Of a stretch of 64,000 nucleotides of DNA, positions 35,801-44,007 are shown one piece after another. Origin of the DNA: Pachypanchax playfairii (lineage: Eukaryota; Chordata; Actinopteri; Cyprinodontiformes; Aplocheilidae); NCBI GenBank assembly GCA_006937955.1, contig SSNP01000300.1:62001-126000 (forward strand), written 5' to 3'. Below the pieces are notes generated by a model, which made no database searches, had not been told where the DNA came from, and saw only the letters and a list, made by a program, of their open reading frames with translations. Made by a program: the position numbers and the translations under genes. Every line of letters starts with the position of its first letter. Position 1 is the first letter of the stretch.

Positions 35801-38800
35801 TTATTAGTTTTTAACGCATCTGTACACCTTTTCGTGTGACGTCAGTATCCAGGACAGTTTCCCTAGCAACCTGCAGCCGCCATTTTAAGAGGGGACGCGT
35901 TTCCATGACGTGTGTGAAAACGTGAATGTTAACAGTCCTGTAGTCGGCACAACAGTGGAGAAGATGAGGACTTATAAAAGCTTCAATGTGTATATTTTTT
36001 TCGAGGTAAGCTTTTTTCATTGGCTCGGTGTTGTGTTGAGAATGTTGCCCCGTTAGCTCCACTAGCTTCGCTAACCGCGTTAGCATGAGTTCCAGTGTTA
36101 GTTTATAGTCATATTAAATCTCTATGATATTATCTTAAACTTGTTCATGGAGTGGAGGTGATCACTTACTGCATGCAGAAGACATCCCATAATCATGTTA
36201 CTCTACCTGCAGTGTCTGTCGTTTTGATCAGCTGATTTAATTACATAACGTTTTATTTAATAACGTAATGTCCGTCCACCGGTTTGTGTGCGTTTGGACT
36301 GTTTGCGTGCTCATAGTACAGAAATGTGCTCTCGTCATGTTCGTTTTTACACACAAGTAACAACTTCATGACTCTCCACTGTGAAGAAGCCCAGGGGAAA
36401 CCTCAGGACATGCTGGAGTGGCCTCAACCGCCTGTCCCAGTCCCAGGACTGCTGGTTGTCCTGTCCCTGCAGCTAAATATTAAATAGGGTGAATTAAATA
36501 CAACATAAGGAACATCCTGGATCTGTTTATTTGCTCCTTTTTTTTTATTTTTTAAATGTAAAATTGGATCAGGACTCGGTATGGGCCGATACTCAAAATC
36601 AAATGACTCAGACTCGGACTCGAGGGCAAAAAATCTTGATCGGGACATCCCTAATTGTTAGTAGTAATGGATCAGTGCCATTCAGCCTTCAAAGTAAATT
36701 AGCACAGAGTTTGACATGAATGACTGATGCAGAACAGAGAAATCTACACTGATCTCCACTTTGCAATAAATGCAAGCTTGAGAACCTCACAAGGTTCCCA
36801 TAACAATTCCACAGAACAACAGTTGAAAAATAAATCTAATTATCCCCTTAACCTATACAGGCCCAGTGTGGCTAACTGGGAGCACCAGGACATTTACTGG
36901 TGGGCTGGTCTGATATTTGGGCTGCATGGGCCGGTCTATGGTAAGCAAGGTTGCATTAATCTAACAAAGTTGCAACAAGACAAAAATTAGTTACTAGTCA
37001 GAGTATTTCTGAACTAATTTGGCAAAAGTTCAAACTAGTAGAGTAAATACTTTAATTAGTTCAATGTAGGCGCAAACTAGTTGGAACACACAACAGTTGA
37101 TATAAAGGATCTGGGGTCTCATTTATAAAACATTGCGTAGAAACCCTACTAAAAGTGTACTTACGACCAAAACAAAAAGTTTGCGTACGCCAAAAAAAAT
37201 TCCGATTTATAAAACCATGCGTACGCACAGTTATAAGCAACTTCCTCTTTATAAATCACACTCTACCTGGAAGTGTGCGTACGTGAATTTGGCTCATGTC
37301 CCGCCCTGAACACGCCCAAACCGGGTCATATAAGGTCAATGCAAAGCAGGACATGAATATTGATACATATGAGGAAGACGGGAAATATGGCAACTAAACA
37401 AAAAAACAAGAAGATAAAATTCACAGAGATGAAAATGAAAGTGTTAGTGGGTGTAGTGGAGGCTAGGAGAGACATTTTATTTGGTGGAAACAGCAGCGGT
37501 GTCACAAATAAAAGAAAAAACTACGAGTGACAGCGTCTGCAGTGCAGACTGTCAGTGCAGCTGACAGGACGGTGTACGGTCTTGTGTCAGAGAAGGAGGG
37601 CGACACCGACCTGACAGAAACAACTAATAAACCTGATAAAACACCTTTTGTAATACGAGGCTACGTTAACAAATGTTAGCATGTTTTAAGGAGACAGACT
37701 AATATGTTGTGTCTCTTCAGCATTTGCACATAGGTGAGGACGAGGTCGTCAGACTGTCTCCAGCACCAGTGCTGCTGGTGACCGCGGTGCATCAGCAGTG
37801 GTCGGGTTCTGACTGAAGCTGTGATACAGACACAGAGAGACACGATCAGTGCTATTAATTCCATGATCAATGAATTAAAAGAAATAAAGAGTGTGTTTTA
37901 CGACATGATGACAGCTGTTGGTGCCTTAAATGATACATTAAAAACATTAAATGAACCTTGTTGTTGTCATCTCAAACGCTGCATTACACCCTCAGACCAA
38001 ATTGTTCCCCGAGTAAAGACTTCCTGTCGAGGAGGAGGAGATTCATTTTATGTATTTAGTAGTATTTAGTATTAAAACAGTTTTTAGTAGAGCTACAGCT
38101 CACTACAAGCTGTAATATAGATATTATTGCTGTTCTGAATATTTATAATAACATGAATCTATAATTAATATTTGGTATGAGATGAAATGACGTGTGTGAG
38201 AGGAGTAACATGCAGTCTGACTGCAGTTCACCACTTCACCAACTGCCTCGTTGATTCCTCTCGTCTCCAAAATGTCCGTACGCACGGGTCAGAGTTGGCG
38301 CACAGGCGCGCACGTTTTCAAGTCAAGTTCGTTTTTTTTATAAATCCCAACTTTTGATTTGAAAGTGGCGTACGCTACTTTCAGGCCCCATTTTGTGTGT
38401 ATGCACCATTTATAAATGAGACCCCTGGAGTTTTTACTGCTACAGCTTGCCATACTGGTTCTCTGCTGCTGCGGCGCAGCTTGACGGAACATATCAGAGC
38501 ATCAGTCAGTCAATCAGGCAACAGGGATTGAAAAGTGAAATTAAGGAGCAACAAGACAAAGTTTCCCAGGTTCTCGCATCTTATTATTATTACAATGATG
38601 TTAGTTACATAACATGTTGTCGTCCCAAACCATGAGTTTGTTATTGTGAAAAGGTTGTTCATTTTTGTGCATTTAGCAGCATCTGTTTGAGCTTCTTATT
38701 TACTGAGTTCGAAGGAAAATCCAGAATCAAACAAAATGAGTCCACAATCCAGAGTGGGCTGGATTATTTACTCAGTGAATATTATTAATATAATGAAGAG

Positions 38801-41800
38801 CTGTTGAAGACCTTCTCCATATGAAAACTGCACTGCTAGCTGATTCAACACTACAAAACTCAAACTGACATAAATTAATCAGAGTTTGGAGAAACTAGGA
38901 GATTTGAGTTCAGTCAATTTCTGTAGAAAATATATTTACTAAAGAGTTGTACTTCTTTTTCTCTGACAGCGGCTGGTGACGCTAACTCTTCAGCATCAGA
39001 TGGAGTGACAAGCATTACTACTACCACTGCTAATACTCCCGTCGCTAACAGTTACACCACCACTATGACTCAGACTAGTATAAATGCTGCTGTTGGGAAG
39101 ACTCCTACAGCCCCTGACAGCACTTTAGCTAAAAGTACTACAACAGGTATTGGCAGCACTGGTAACAGGCCCTCTACCACTGCAAATAATATGAACATGT
39201 TTCTGTATACATTGAGTTCTGACAGAAGCACAGGTAATGCTGCTATAGCATCAGAAAAAGCCAGTAGTTCTACCATTACTGGCCCACTAAGTATTACTAC
39301 TGCAGAAAAAAGTACTATCACAGATACAATTACTAGTACTACAACTGACACGAATGTATTTGACATTGATAGTGACAGGTCTACCTTTACATCCATGATC
39401 AACACTAGTACTACATCTTGTTACAGTTGTGCAACTAATCTTGTTGACTTAACTGAAACTGCTGAAAACTTGATCACACCTTTTGACAACAGTACTGTAC
39501 TTTTTACTGATTTGAGTAGTACTATCAGTACTACAAAAGCCAATGCATTTTCTGAAGGTAGTCCAGCAGGACCTCTGGAAGAGAAAGCTACATCAGACGG
39601 TTTAGCTCAGGAGCCTTTGGACAATGTGTCTACACCAGTTGCCAACACTCCTAGTGTGACCAGAAATAGCTACAGTCCCATCAGTAACAGTCCAACAATC
39701 CCAGGCAGCAGTAGGGACCTTGAGATGTCTATGACCAATTCAGTGACTGCACCCTTTGACTCTACTTCAGGCTTCACCTTATCTAAGACTGGTAATACTG
39801 ACCCAGTGACCAGTATCATTCCATCTTATGCTGGTGTAGTCACAAATCCAGTACCCATTCCAGAACTGACCTCATCCAGTGACAAGGTTTCTTCAGAAGT
39901 TCCTCTGGTCTCTGCTCCAACTGGCAAGGAGGGAGATGCTCCTCCTACAGCAGGAGCTGAGTCCATTTCTGCTGCTTCAGACATTCCAGTACTTCCTCTG
40001 GATGTTTCTCTTCCTAATGCACTATTGAAAATACCATCCCTGAATCTATCTCCTAATGAAAGTATTCCCGTTTTCCCATCTTCTGGTGTAATTCTTCCAA
40101 AAATACCTCTGCCTGATGCACCACTGGAGGTTGCATCTACTGACTTGTCTTTTCAGAATATACCTTCTCCAGAGGTTATTTCAGAAGGTCAAGCCTCGAA
40201 GGCTGATGACACATTAATAGGCAAAAATTGTCCTGATTCAACTCCTCTAGATGCGACTCCACGAGTATCATCCTCTGCAACTGAGGTCACATCAACTGAA
40301 ATTCCTCCTCTAGATGTTCCTCTGGAAGGGTTACCATCTCAAGACACTCTTTTTGGAGTTTTCACTCCTGAATTTCCTCCCCCAGATGCAAAGTTTCCTG
40401 ATACAGTCCCAGATATAGCTTCTCCTGATTCACCTTACCTAAACATCTCACCTCCAGAATTACCTCCATCTGATACACCTACTCCAGAGAATTTTCCTCC
40501 AGAAGTATATTCCTCTAGAACATCAGACACTTTGACAAGTACAGATTATTCTGACGCATATCCATCTATAGTACCTCCTCCAGATGTCCCCCCATCAGCT
40601 CCTGATACTCCTGCAGAGTCATTGTTGCCTTCTACTGAAGGAGGAGGTGATCCAGCATCAGACAACTTTTCTAAAACCTTAGATCGATCAAATTTTGGGG
40701 GTGACCAAAATTCAATTGGACCAGGACAAAAATCCATGTCAAATTCTGAAAAAGTGCCTGCTGGCGATCCAGATGTCCAGCAAGAAGAAAAATCTTCTGA
40801 AGAGGAATCAGTTCAACCATCCGGAAGACTGCAATCGAATTCTAAACAAGAGAAGACAGAAAAGCAAAAGGAGGAAGGTAATAAAAAACACACGAGTGGG
40901 TTGTTTTAGAACAAGAATAGACAGAATATGAATAATTAAAATTGTACTTTTATAAATGAATAAAGCTTAAAATTCATTTAAAGGTACAATATGTGAGAAT
41001 TAGACCTTGTCGTCAAATCCAAGTCCCACATTTCAAGTATAAGAAAAAAACCCGTCTGCTCTCAGCCACACAACCCCTCCCTGCCCTGATTTTTCTGTTG
41101 GATGTTAATTCCAATGTTGATCCTGGTTTAGTTTCTCTTGTATTTGTTCAATTTTTGGGAATATCTGAAGGCCTATTTGTTCAGCGTTGAGTTTTCCTAT
41201 GTGCGTTTGAATGCCCCATCACGTGCACTATGGGTGCAGCTTGGCTGCTCAGTTGGAAGGATGCCATGGTTTTAATTGTGGTTTCTTACTCTTTGCTGCT
41301 GGTCGTTGTGGAATTCCAGCTGCTTGTGTTGAAGACTTGGTAACCTGCAGGTTGACATGTGATTCACTATGGAACCAGGAAGTCTGGACGTGTAAACAAT
41401 GATTGTGTCCTGGAACAGAAACTAGAGACCACCCAGCTGACTGAGATCCAGATCTGTTACAATGTAACTTTACTTTCATCATCAGAGGAACATTAAACTG
41501 TTGGGTTGGTATTTACCTGGAACATTCTGATATATTGGACCTTTAATGGAGATAAAATAACCCTAAACAGTTTGTGATCTTATTGGTATTTTTTGGAGGG
41601 TGTAGTTGTTCTTGTTGTAGTGATAATTCAGGACTTGACCAGAGGTCTCCAAAAACTTTGGAAGTAAAATGTCAGAGGGACTTTGAAGCTCTCTTGGACC
41701 AAAAAAAATCACTCTTTTTGGTATTATATTGCTTTCTCAACTAAATTAATAAAGCAACTCAATATTTCTGTAAATTATATCAGGCAGGTGTTTGAAGATT

Positions 41801-43672
41801 ATTAGGCTAAAGTTGTTGATGTAAGAATTTAATATGACGTAAAAACACATTTAACTCACATACGTAAAGATCTGCAGAGTTGAAAACTTTAAAAACTCTA
41901 AAATATGTTGTTTGTCTGTTCACACAAGCAGTCATTATTTCCAAGAAGGAAGCAAAACACAAATCTAAAGAAAAAGACAAAACAAAAGAAGATAAAAGTC
42001 TGGAGAAGAAAGGTATAAGAGGCTTCACGTTCTGTAAGACATGCCTTTTGTATTAGCTGTAAAACAGTGCCATCTTAATTGGTTGGTCAAGACTTTACTA
42101 ACTACCACTTAAATGTTTTGACTGGTAGTTAGTGAAATCTGGACCAATGACCTAATGTTGTCATTTTGTGTCTCAAGAAACCCTGAAGTTTCTGATCCCA
42201 GGAGGATCAAAATACAGTCAGCTATCCAAGATCATTTACGTCAACTTCCAGGGTAAGATCACTGTCCAGTAGCTGAGTCTTCAAGTGGTCCTATGCTCAT
42301 ACCCTCTACTCTGTTGCAACCCTGAAACATACATGTCAACTTTCCCAATTTTCCCGAGAGACTCCCGAATTTCAGCGCCCCTCCCAAAAATTTCCCTGAG
42401 CCAACGTTCCTGTTCCAACACTTTCCGTCATCTGTTGTTTTCGACCAGTTATTTATAGTAATAACACCTGAAGGACCGTCTTACAAGCACAGGTTACATG
42501 CCGCAAACGGTCCCACCACACTGCAACGTGACTATCAACCCCCCCCCGACACTAGTAGCGCCCGCACCAACACAACACCCCCTGCTCCGATGGACATCAA
42601 TGACGGTCTCCCTAATTCTCCATATGTCTTCCTAATTCTAAGTTCTCAAAGTTGACATGTATGCCCTGAAACCCCGTGACCATGTGGCGACTGGTTGAAA
42701 GCATGTTGTGTCTGCTTATAGCAATTTTCCCCCATCACTGTTATCTCCAGTCTGTATGTTTGTTTTTAAATACTGTGGGTGTAGGTGGGGCTACACTCAT
42801 TAGACAGGGCTTTAGGTAAAGGCACCAGGTGACACTGTGTTTCTCATGTCAGACTGTGAGTGTAATGGTCACTCCAACCGCTGCAGCTACATTGAATTGA
42901 TCAATGTGGTCACATGTGTGAGCTGCAAACACAACACTCGAGGACAAAACTGTCAGTATTGTCGCCTTGGTTACTACAAAAACTCCTCACTGCCGCTGGA
43001 TGATGAGAACATGTGTGTTGGTCAGTATGGTCACAGTGATTTAAAGACAAACATGAACTTTTATGGCAGGTCCAGGTGATGTGATGGTGATGATGATAAA
43101 GATGTCTGTGTGTGTGTTTTCATTTCAGAGTGTGAGTGTAACACAGATGGCAGCGAGTCTCCTTACTGTTCAGATTCTGGTTTTTGTCGCTGTAAAACTG
43201 GAACCACAGGGAGACGCTGTGACTCATGTCTACCAGGATATACCTGGAGAGGAGGTGGAGCTGGATGTGAAGGTACACACAGGGAGGGGCACATAGTGTG
43301 TTTATTACCGCTTTCGAACAACCTTCTTATCAATAAAAACATCAATAATTCCCATATTCCTTCCTTAGAGAACATGTGCAACACAGAGCAGTTAATTTGT
43401 CAGAACGGAGGGACCTGCATTGACTTCCAGCGCTGTGTCTGTCCAGGTACATTTACAGGTAAATGAACATCTGAATAACGGCACTGCTCAGGTGTTATGG
43501 GTGGGATCTGATTAGATCAGCTTGATGTTGTGTGTCTCCAGGTCAGTTCTGCGAGCAGACCATATGTCTGAAGAAGAGTGGTTGCACACAGAATTTGGAG
43601 GGCTCCTCCCCCTTGCTGACATCACACTTCTTTCTGCTGACCTTCAGTCTGATTATCTCCACTTTCTGCTGA
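8566..43672 (+). CDS. ntng2: Netrin-G (NTNG2-like), 13 coding exons, GPI-anchored synaptic adhesion protein
   Basis: Netrin-Gs are GPI-linked, laminin-type axonal proteins that bind netrin-G ligands (NGL) across synapses. Coding exons read: 8566-8820, 21367-21625, 32089-32234, 32352-32590, 33626-33798, 35403-35426, 38970-40877, 41932-42012, 42178-42252, 42853-43020, 43129-43272, 43369-43458, 43542-43672. All have AG/GT borders, phases match at every join, and the total is 3693 nt (1230 aa plus stop). Signal peptide is about residues 1-31, laminin N-terminal domain about 35-299, LE1 300-358, variable region 359-1053, LE2 1054-1110, LE3 1110-1157, EGF-like 1158-1194, hydrophobic GPI tail at the end. 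Without exons 7-9 the product is 542 aa, close to human NTNG2 (530). Motifs such as ENPYLCSDECDAS and LRLLRPALGGTYVQR favour NTNG2 over NTNG1; whether this is fish paralogue a or b cannot be told. Introns 1 and 2 hold giant minisatellites. Confidence 0.93.
8821..9385. other. ntng2 intron 1, left end, no feature
   Basis: AT-rich intron DNA with no recognised element. Confidence 0.5.
9388..9515 (+). mobile_element. Fish LINE/SINE tail fragment
   Basis: CCTGTGATGGACTGGCGACC, CAGGGTGTCTCCCGCCTCTC and GCGACCCTGAACAGG...GGATGGATG form the familiar tail shared by many fish retroposons. The SINE at 48326-48681 contains related text in the opposite orientation. Confidence 0.6.
9666..19303. repeat. 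9.6-kb minisatellite of 24/22-bp units with higher-order structure
   Basis: Three unit types: A, GATGTCTCAGATGGAGCGAG+ACAT (24 bp); B, GATGTCCCAGAACGAGCGAG+AT (22 bp); C, GAGGTCCCAGATAGAGCAAA+ATAT or ACAT (24 bp). The usual order is C-A(n)-B with n of 1 to 4, giving higher-order periods of 70, 94, 118 and 142 bp; 94 is the commonest. B is 22 bp, so each block shifts the frame and the many small ORFs are artefacts. The units derive from the WDIMS part of the enclosing Tc1-like transposase. It lies in ntng2 intron 1. Confidence 0.97.
19961..20050. repeat. Small 20-bp tandem repeat, about 4 copies, in Tc1 copy 1
   Basis: Units start at 19961, 19981, 20001 and 20021; the last reads TCTCCTGGTGTACTGGCCTG, identical to the main unit of the 4.4-kb array at 59574-64000. 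Confidence 0.9.
20056..21366. other. ntng2 intron 1, right end, no feature
   Basis: AT-rich intron DNA up to the exon 2 acceptor. I recognise no element. Confidence 0.5.
21367..21625 (+). CDS. ntng2: ntng2 exon 2: laminin N-terminal domain
   Basis: Begins after GTGTGCAG, joins in phase 0 and ends in phase 1 at G|GTAACA. Encodes ENPYLCSDECDASSPDLSHP, then TYWQTVTWFKYPEP, ANITLSWNKSLE and TFEYGRPTSMVLEKSMDKG, all conserved netrin-G laminin-domain blocks. It sits 255 bases upstream of the 36-bp minisatellite. Confidence 0.95.
21881..29609. repeat. 7.7-kb minisatellite of 36-bp units, about 215 copies
   Basis: Unit GTTCTAGCTGTGGACGGGAA followed by GGATCTCCTGTAGAGG. Recurrent variants: AGATG for AGCTG, GAACAAGAAGG for GGACGGGAAGG, CCCGTAG for CCTGTAG, CTGAAG for CTGTAG. 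A few 1-3 base indels (near 23010, 24340, 26175, 26780, 28835) shift the phase. Because 36 is a multiple of three, long minus-strand ORFs (up to 1279 codons) appear by chance. It fills most of the left part of ntng2 intron 2. Confidence 0.97.
29872..30439. mobile_element. TIR element with TA target duplication
   Basis: Inverted ends GCTGTGTTTACATGCAAA (29874 on) and TTTGCACATGTAAACACAGC (to 30437, one base of slip) are flanked by TA on both sides. The interior has GATCAGATTA/TAATCGGATC-type inner repeats. Nonautonomous, no ORF of note. Confidence 0.6.
30450..30720 (-). pseudogene. LINE reverse transcriptase fragment
   Basis: Minus strand reads VRLKNCMSDQVISSIGVPQG and TVLSPFLFTLYISDFQS, an RT GVPQGTVLSP motif; further left VVEEYKYL-type text continues (near 30550) after a break. 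Truncated fish LINE, out of frame with itself. Confidence 0.7.
30718..30955. mobile_element. MITE-like repeat rich in TGGGTYAAA motifs
   Basis: Repeated forms of AACCCAR/YTGGGTT in both orientations, with ends AACCCAGATTTG and CAAATTGGGTT. It resembles a common fish MITE; borders are approximate. Confidence 0.35.
30956..32088. other. ntng2 intron 2, right part, no named feature
   Basis: Intron DNA before exon 3. I cannot name an element or gene here. Confidence 0.4.
32089..32234 (+). CDS. ntng2: ntng2 exon 3: laminin N-terminal domain
   Basis: Acceptor TGTTGCAG, donor AAG|GTGAGT, phase 1 in and phase 0 out. Encodes TWQPYQYYADDCLEAFGMS and ICTEKYSRWVGAK. The WQPYQYYA..C block is a netrin/laminin family hallmark. 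Confidence 0.95.
32352..32590 (+). CDS. ntng2: ntng2 exon 4: end of laminin N-terminal domain
   Basis: Acceptor CTCCAG, donor GCCAG|GTAAAA, phase 0 in and 2 out. Encodes FEVRARFGVFAGPKL, LYTRMDTMKGLRDFFTFTNL and the LRLLRPALGGTYVQR / YFYAISNIDV blocks that close the laminin N-terminal domain. Confidence 0.95.
32823..33025. mobile_element. hAT foldback MITE, copy 1 (TSD GGATACTT)
   Basis: The 203-bp element is an almost perfect palindrome with ends CAGTGTTTCCCAACCCTGG and its inverse. An exact 8-bp target duplication, GGATACTT, is at 32815-32822 and 33026-33033. CAGTG ends and the 8-bp duplication define hAT. A sibling is at 45109-45309. Confidence 0.92.
33034..33625. other. ntng2 intron 4, remainder
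   Basis: AT-rich, no recognised feature. Confidence 0.45.
33626..33798 (+). CDS. ntng2: ntng2 exon 5: LE1 domain
   Basis: Acceptor TTTCTTAG, phase 2 in, phase 1 out at ACCT|GTATGA. Encodes the first laminin-type EGF repeat: CKCNLHASQC, CECDHNTTGQDCQRC and SWRSGSYLPLPRGTANT. The last cysteine of the NTC motif is split and must be completed by the next exon used. Confidence 0.93.
33799..34290. other. ntng2 intron 5, left part
   Basis: No recognised feature before the poly-A tract at about 34293 and the 33-bp repeats. Confidence 0.45.
34303..35373. repeat. 33-bp tandem repeat interrupted by an LTR element
   Basis: Unit ACAACAGACAGGCACAGTGT+AAACAAAGAGTAA occurs about three times at 34303-34402. 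It resumes once at 35338-35373 after the inserted element. Confidence 0.85.
34413..35337 (-). mobile_element. 925-bp LTR-retroelement remnant with 5-bp TSD CAGAC
   Basis: Ends are TGTTAGATTCTG and GAGTCACAACA (TG...CA), flanked by CAGAC at 34408-34412 and 35338-35342. On the minus strand the end reads TTTGGGTCCAACCCAGAAAT, like the LTR-like blocks near 4690 and 6300. CCCCAGAGTCACAAC-type text occurs three times (34899, 34961, 35323), and a C-run (34978) resembles an inverse polypurine tract, so it may be one LTR plus a little internal sequence. No coding genes. Confidence 0.65.
35403..35426 (+). CDS. ntng2: ntng2 exon 6: 24-nt microexon
   Basis: CCCAG acceptor and GTAAGT donor enclose 24 nt, phase 1-1. 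The leading GT completes the TGT cysteine codon begun in exon 5; the exon then reads KVSDTAA. Joining to exon 10 gives an Asn before CECNGHSNRC, as in mammalian netrin-Gs, so this exon is probably constitutive. It lies 65 bases beyond an LTR-element insertion. Confidence 0.75.
35682..36653. mobile_element. hAT nonautonomous element, 972 bp (TSD ATTGTTAG)
   Basis: Ends TAGGGATGTCC and GGACATCCCTA, with exact 8-bp duplications ATTGTTAG at 35674-35681 and 36654-36661. Subterminal GATCGGAATCGG/CCGATCAGGACTCGG repeats occur near both ends. No transposase. Confidence 0.9.
36662..37110. other. ntng2 intron 6 spacer
   Basis: Contains an exon-like 80-bp segment (36861-36940) with AG/GT borders, rejected because it does not fit the phase. 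Otherwise nothing recognised. Confidence 0.4.
37111..38427 (+). mobile_element. Harbinger-type element remnant with Myb/SANT gene relic
   Basis: Inverted ends GGGTCTCATTTATAAA and its inverse are flanked by CTG (37111-37113, 38425-38427), fitting a 3-bp duplication. An ATG at 37387 opens MATKQKNKKIKFTEMKMKVL, then VGVVEARRDILFGGNSSGVT, typical of the Myb/SANT-like protein of Harbinger elements, and stops at about 37530. A second relic (37821-37960: INSMINELKEIKSVFYDMMT) looks like that protein's C-terminal coiled-coil. No DDE transposase is present. Confidence 0.72.
38428..38969. other. ntng2 intron 6, right end
   Basis: No recognised feature before the exon 7 acceptor. Confidence 0.45.
38970..40877 (+). 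CDS. ntng2: ntng2 exon 7: giant mucin-like cassette exon
   Basis: 1908 nt, fully open, with CTGACAG acceptor and G|GTAATA donor, phase 1 on both sides, so it can be included or skipped without breaking the frame. The 636 residues are Thr/Ser-rich at first (TSITTTTANTP and many TST/STT runs), then Pro/Ser/Asp-rich with loose repeats (such as IPLPDAPLE, PPLDVPLEG), and end acidic then basic. Very few cysteines occur. This looks like an O-glycosylated stalk between LE1 and LE2, at the site where mammalian netrin-Gs have their small variable exons. I recognise no named domain. Exon status rests on openness, splice sites and phase; expression is unproven. Confidence 0.82.
40978..41546. mobile_element. 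piggyBac-like nonautonomous element flanked by TTAA
   Basis: Inner ends AGGTACAATATGTGAGAAT (40982 on) and the inverse ending ATATATTGGACCT-type at 41542, each beside TTAA (40978-40981, 41543-41546). 561 bp, no transposase. Its ends differ from those of the element at 659-1203. Confidence 0.6.
41932..42012 (+). CDS. ntng2: ntng2 exon 8: lysine-rich cassette
   Basis: 81 nt between AAGCAG and G|GTATAA, phase 1-1. Encodes IISKKEAKHKSKEKDKTKED plus SLEKK, a highly charged linker. It fits the frame of exons 7 and 9. It is short and low in complexity, so confidence is moderate. Confidence 0.65.
42178..42252 (+). CDS. ntng2: ntng2 exon 9: small cassette
   Basis: 75 nt between TCTCAAG and G|GTAAGA, phase 1-1. 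Encodes TLKFLIPGGSKYSQLSKIIY plus VNFQ. No domain is recognised. Frame compatibility with its neighbours and clean splice signals support it; it is probably alternative. Confidence 0.62.
42329..42665. mobile_element. TIR MITE, about 335 bp
   Basis: Ends CATACATGTCAACTTT and AAAGTTGACATGTATG form 16-bp inverted repeats; the interior is C-rich. Flanking CCTGAAA occurs on both sides (42321-42327 and 42664-42670), a plausible target duplication. Confidence 0.6.
42853..43020 (+). CDS. ntng2: ntng2 exon 10: LE2 domain
   Basis: Acceptor TGTCAG, donor GTTG|GTCAGT, phase 1-1. Encodes CECNGHSNRCSYIELINVV, CVSCKHNTRGQNCQYCRLGY and LDDENMC, near-identical to mammalian NTNG2 LE2. Confidence 0.94.
43129..43272 (+). 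CDS. ntng2: ntng2 exon 11: LE3 domain
   Basis: Acceptor ATTTCAG, donor GAAG|GTACAC, phase 1-1. Encodes CECNTDGSESPYC, FCRCKTGTTGRRCDSCLPGY and ends GAGCE. A laminin-type EGF repeat. Confidence 0.93.
43369..43458 (+). CDS. ntng2: ntng2 exon 12: EGF-like module
   Basis: Acceptor CCTTAG, donor ACAG|GTAAAT, phase 1-1. Encodes MCNTEQLICQNGGTCIDFQR followed by CVCPGTFT, the C-terminal EGF-like module conserved in netrin-Gs. Confidence 0.93.
43542..43672 (+). CDS. ntng2: ntng2 exon 13: last coding exon with GPI signal
   Basis: Acceptor GTCTCCAG. Completes GQFCEQTIC, then KKSGCTQNLEGSSPLLTS and a hydrophobic tail HFFLLTFSLIISTFC ending at TGA 43670-43672. Small residues (EGSS) before the hydrophobic end form a plausible GPI attachment site, as expected for the family. 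Confidence 0.9.
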
Positions 43673-43746
43673 CCATGCCTCCATCACAAAAGTCATGCCT
43701 TCCAGTATCATTACAGATAACTGATATTAAAGAGAAAAAAATCCTG

Positions 43747-43752
43747 AATAAA
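43747..43752 (+). terminator. Polyadenylation signal AATAAA for ntng2
   Basis: The first canonical AATAAA on the plus strand after the ntng2 stop, 75 bases downstream. A Harbinger-like inverted repeat begins at 43821, which fits a short 3'UTR ending before it. Confidence 0.5.
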
Positions 43753-44007
43753 GAGTCTACAGAGTATTTGTTTTTCCTGGGCTCAGCTTATTTATTGTTG
43801 TGGCAAAAATCTGAACTGCAGGGGTCCGTTCCAGAAAGCTTGGTCAACTTACCATCAGATAAACCCTGAACTCATGGTTAATCAACCAAGAACCTGCTTA
43901 ATCTGAGTATGTCGGTTCTAGAACACCTGATAAGAATCTGGTTAATTAACCTACTCCTTGTTAACCAGAGTTTGTGAGCGCAGCCTGAACACATAAAGAC
44001 CCTCTTA

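Noticed and set aside
36861..36940. Extra ntng2 exon with good AG/GT borders
   Set aside because: It is 80 nt, not a multiple of three, and read in the required phase 1 it meets a TGA; its open frame needs phase 2 entry, unlike every neighbouring junction.
37821..38069. 82-codon ORF as an independent gene
   Set aside because: It is inside the Harbinger-type element and looks like the C-terminal relic of its Myb-like protein.
43522..43869. 115-codon ORF overlapping the ntng2 last exon
   Set aside because: It is in a different frame from the exon whose phase and EGF/GPI content fit netrin-G.
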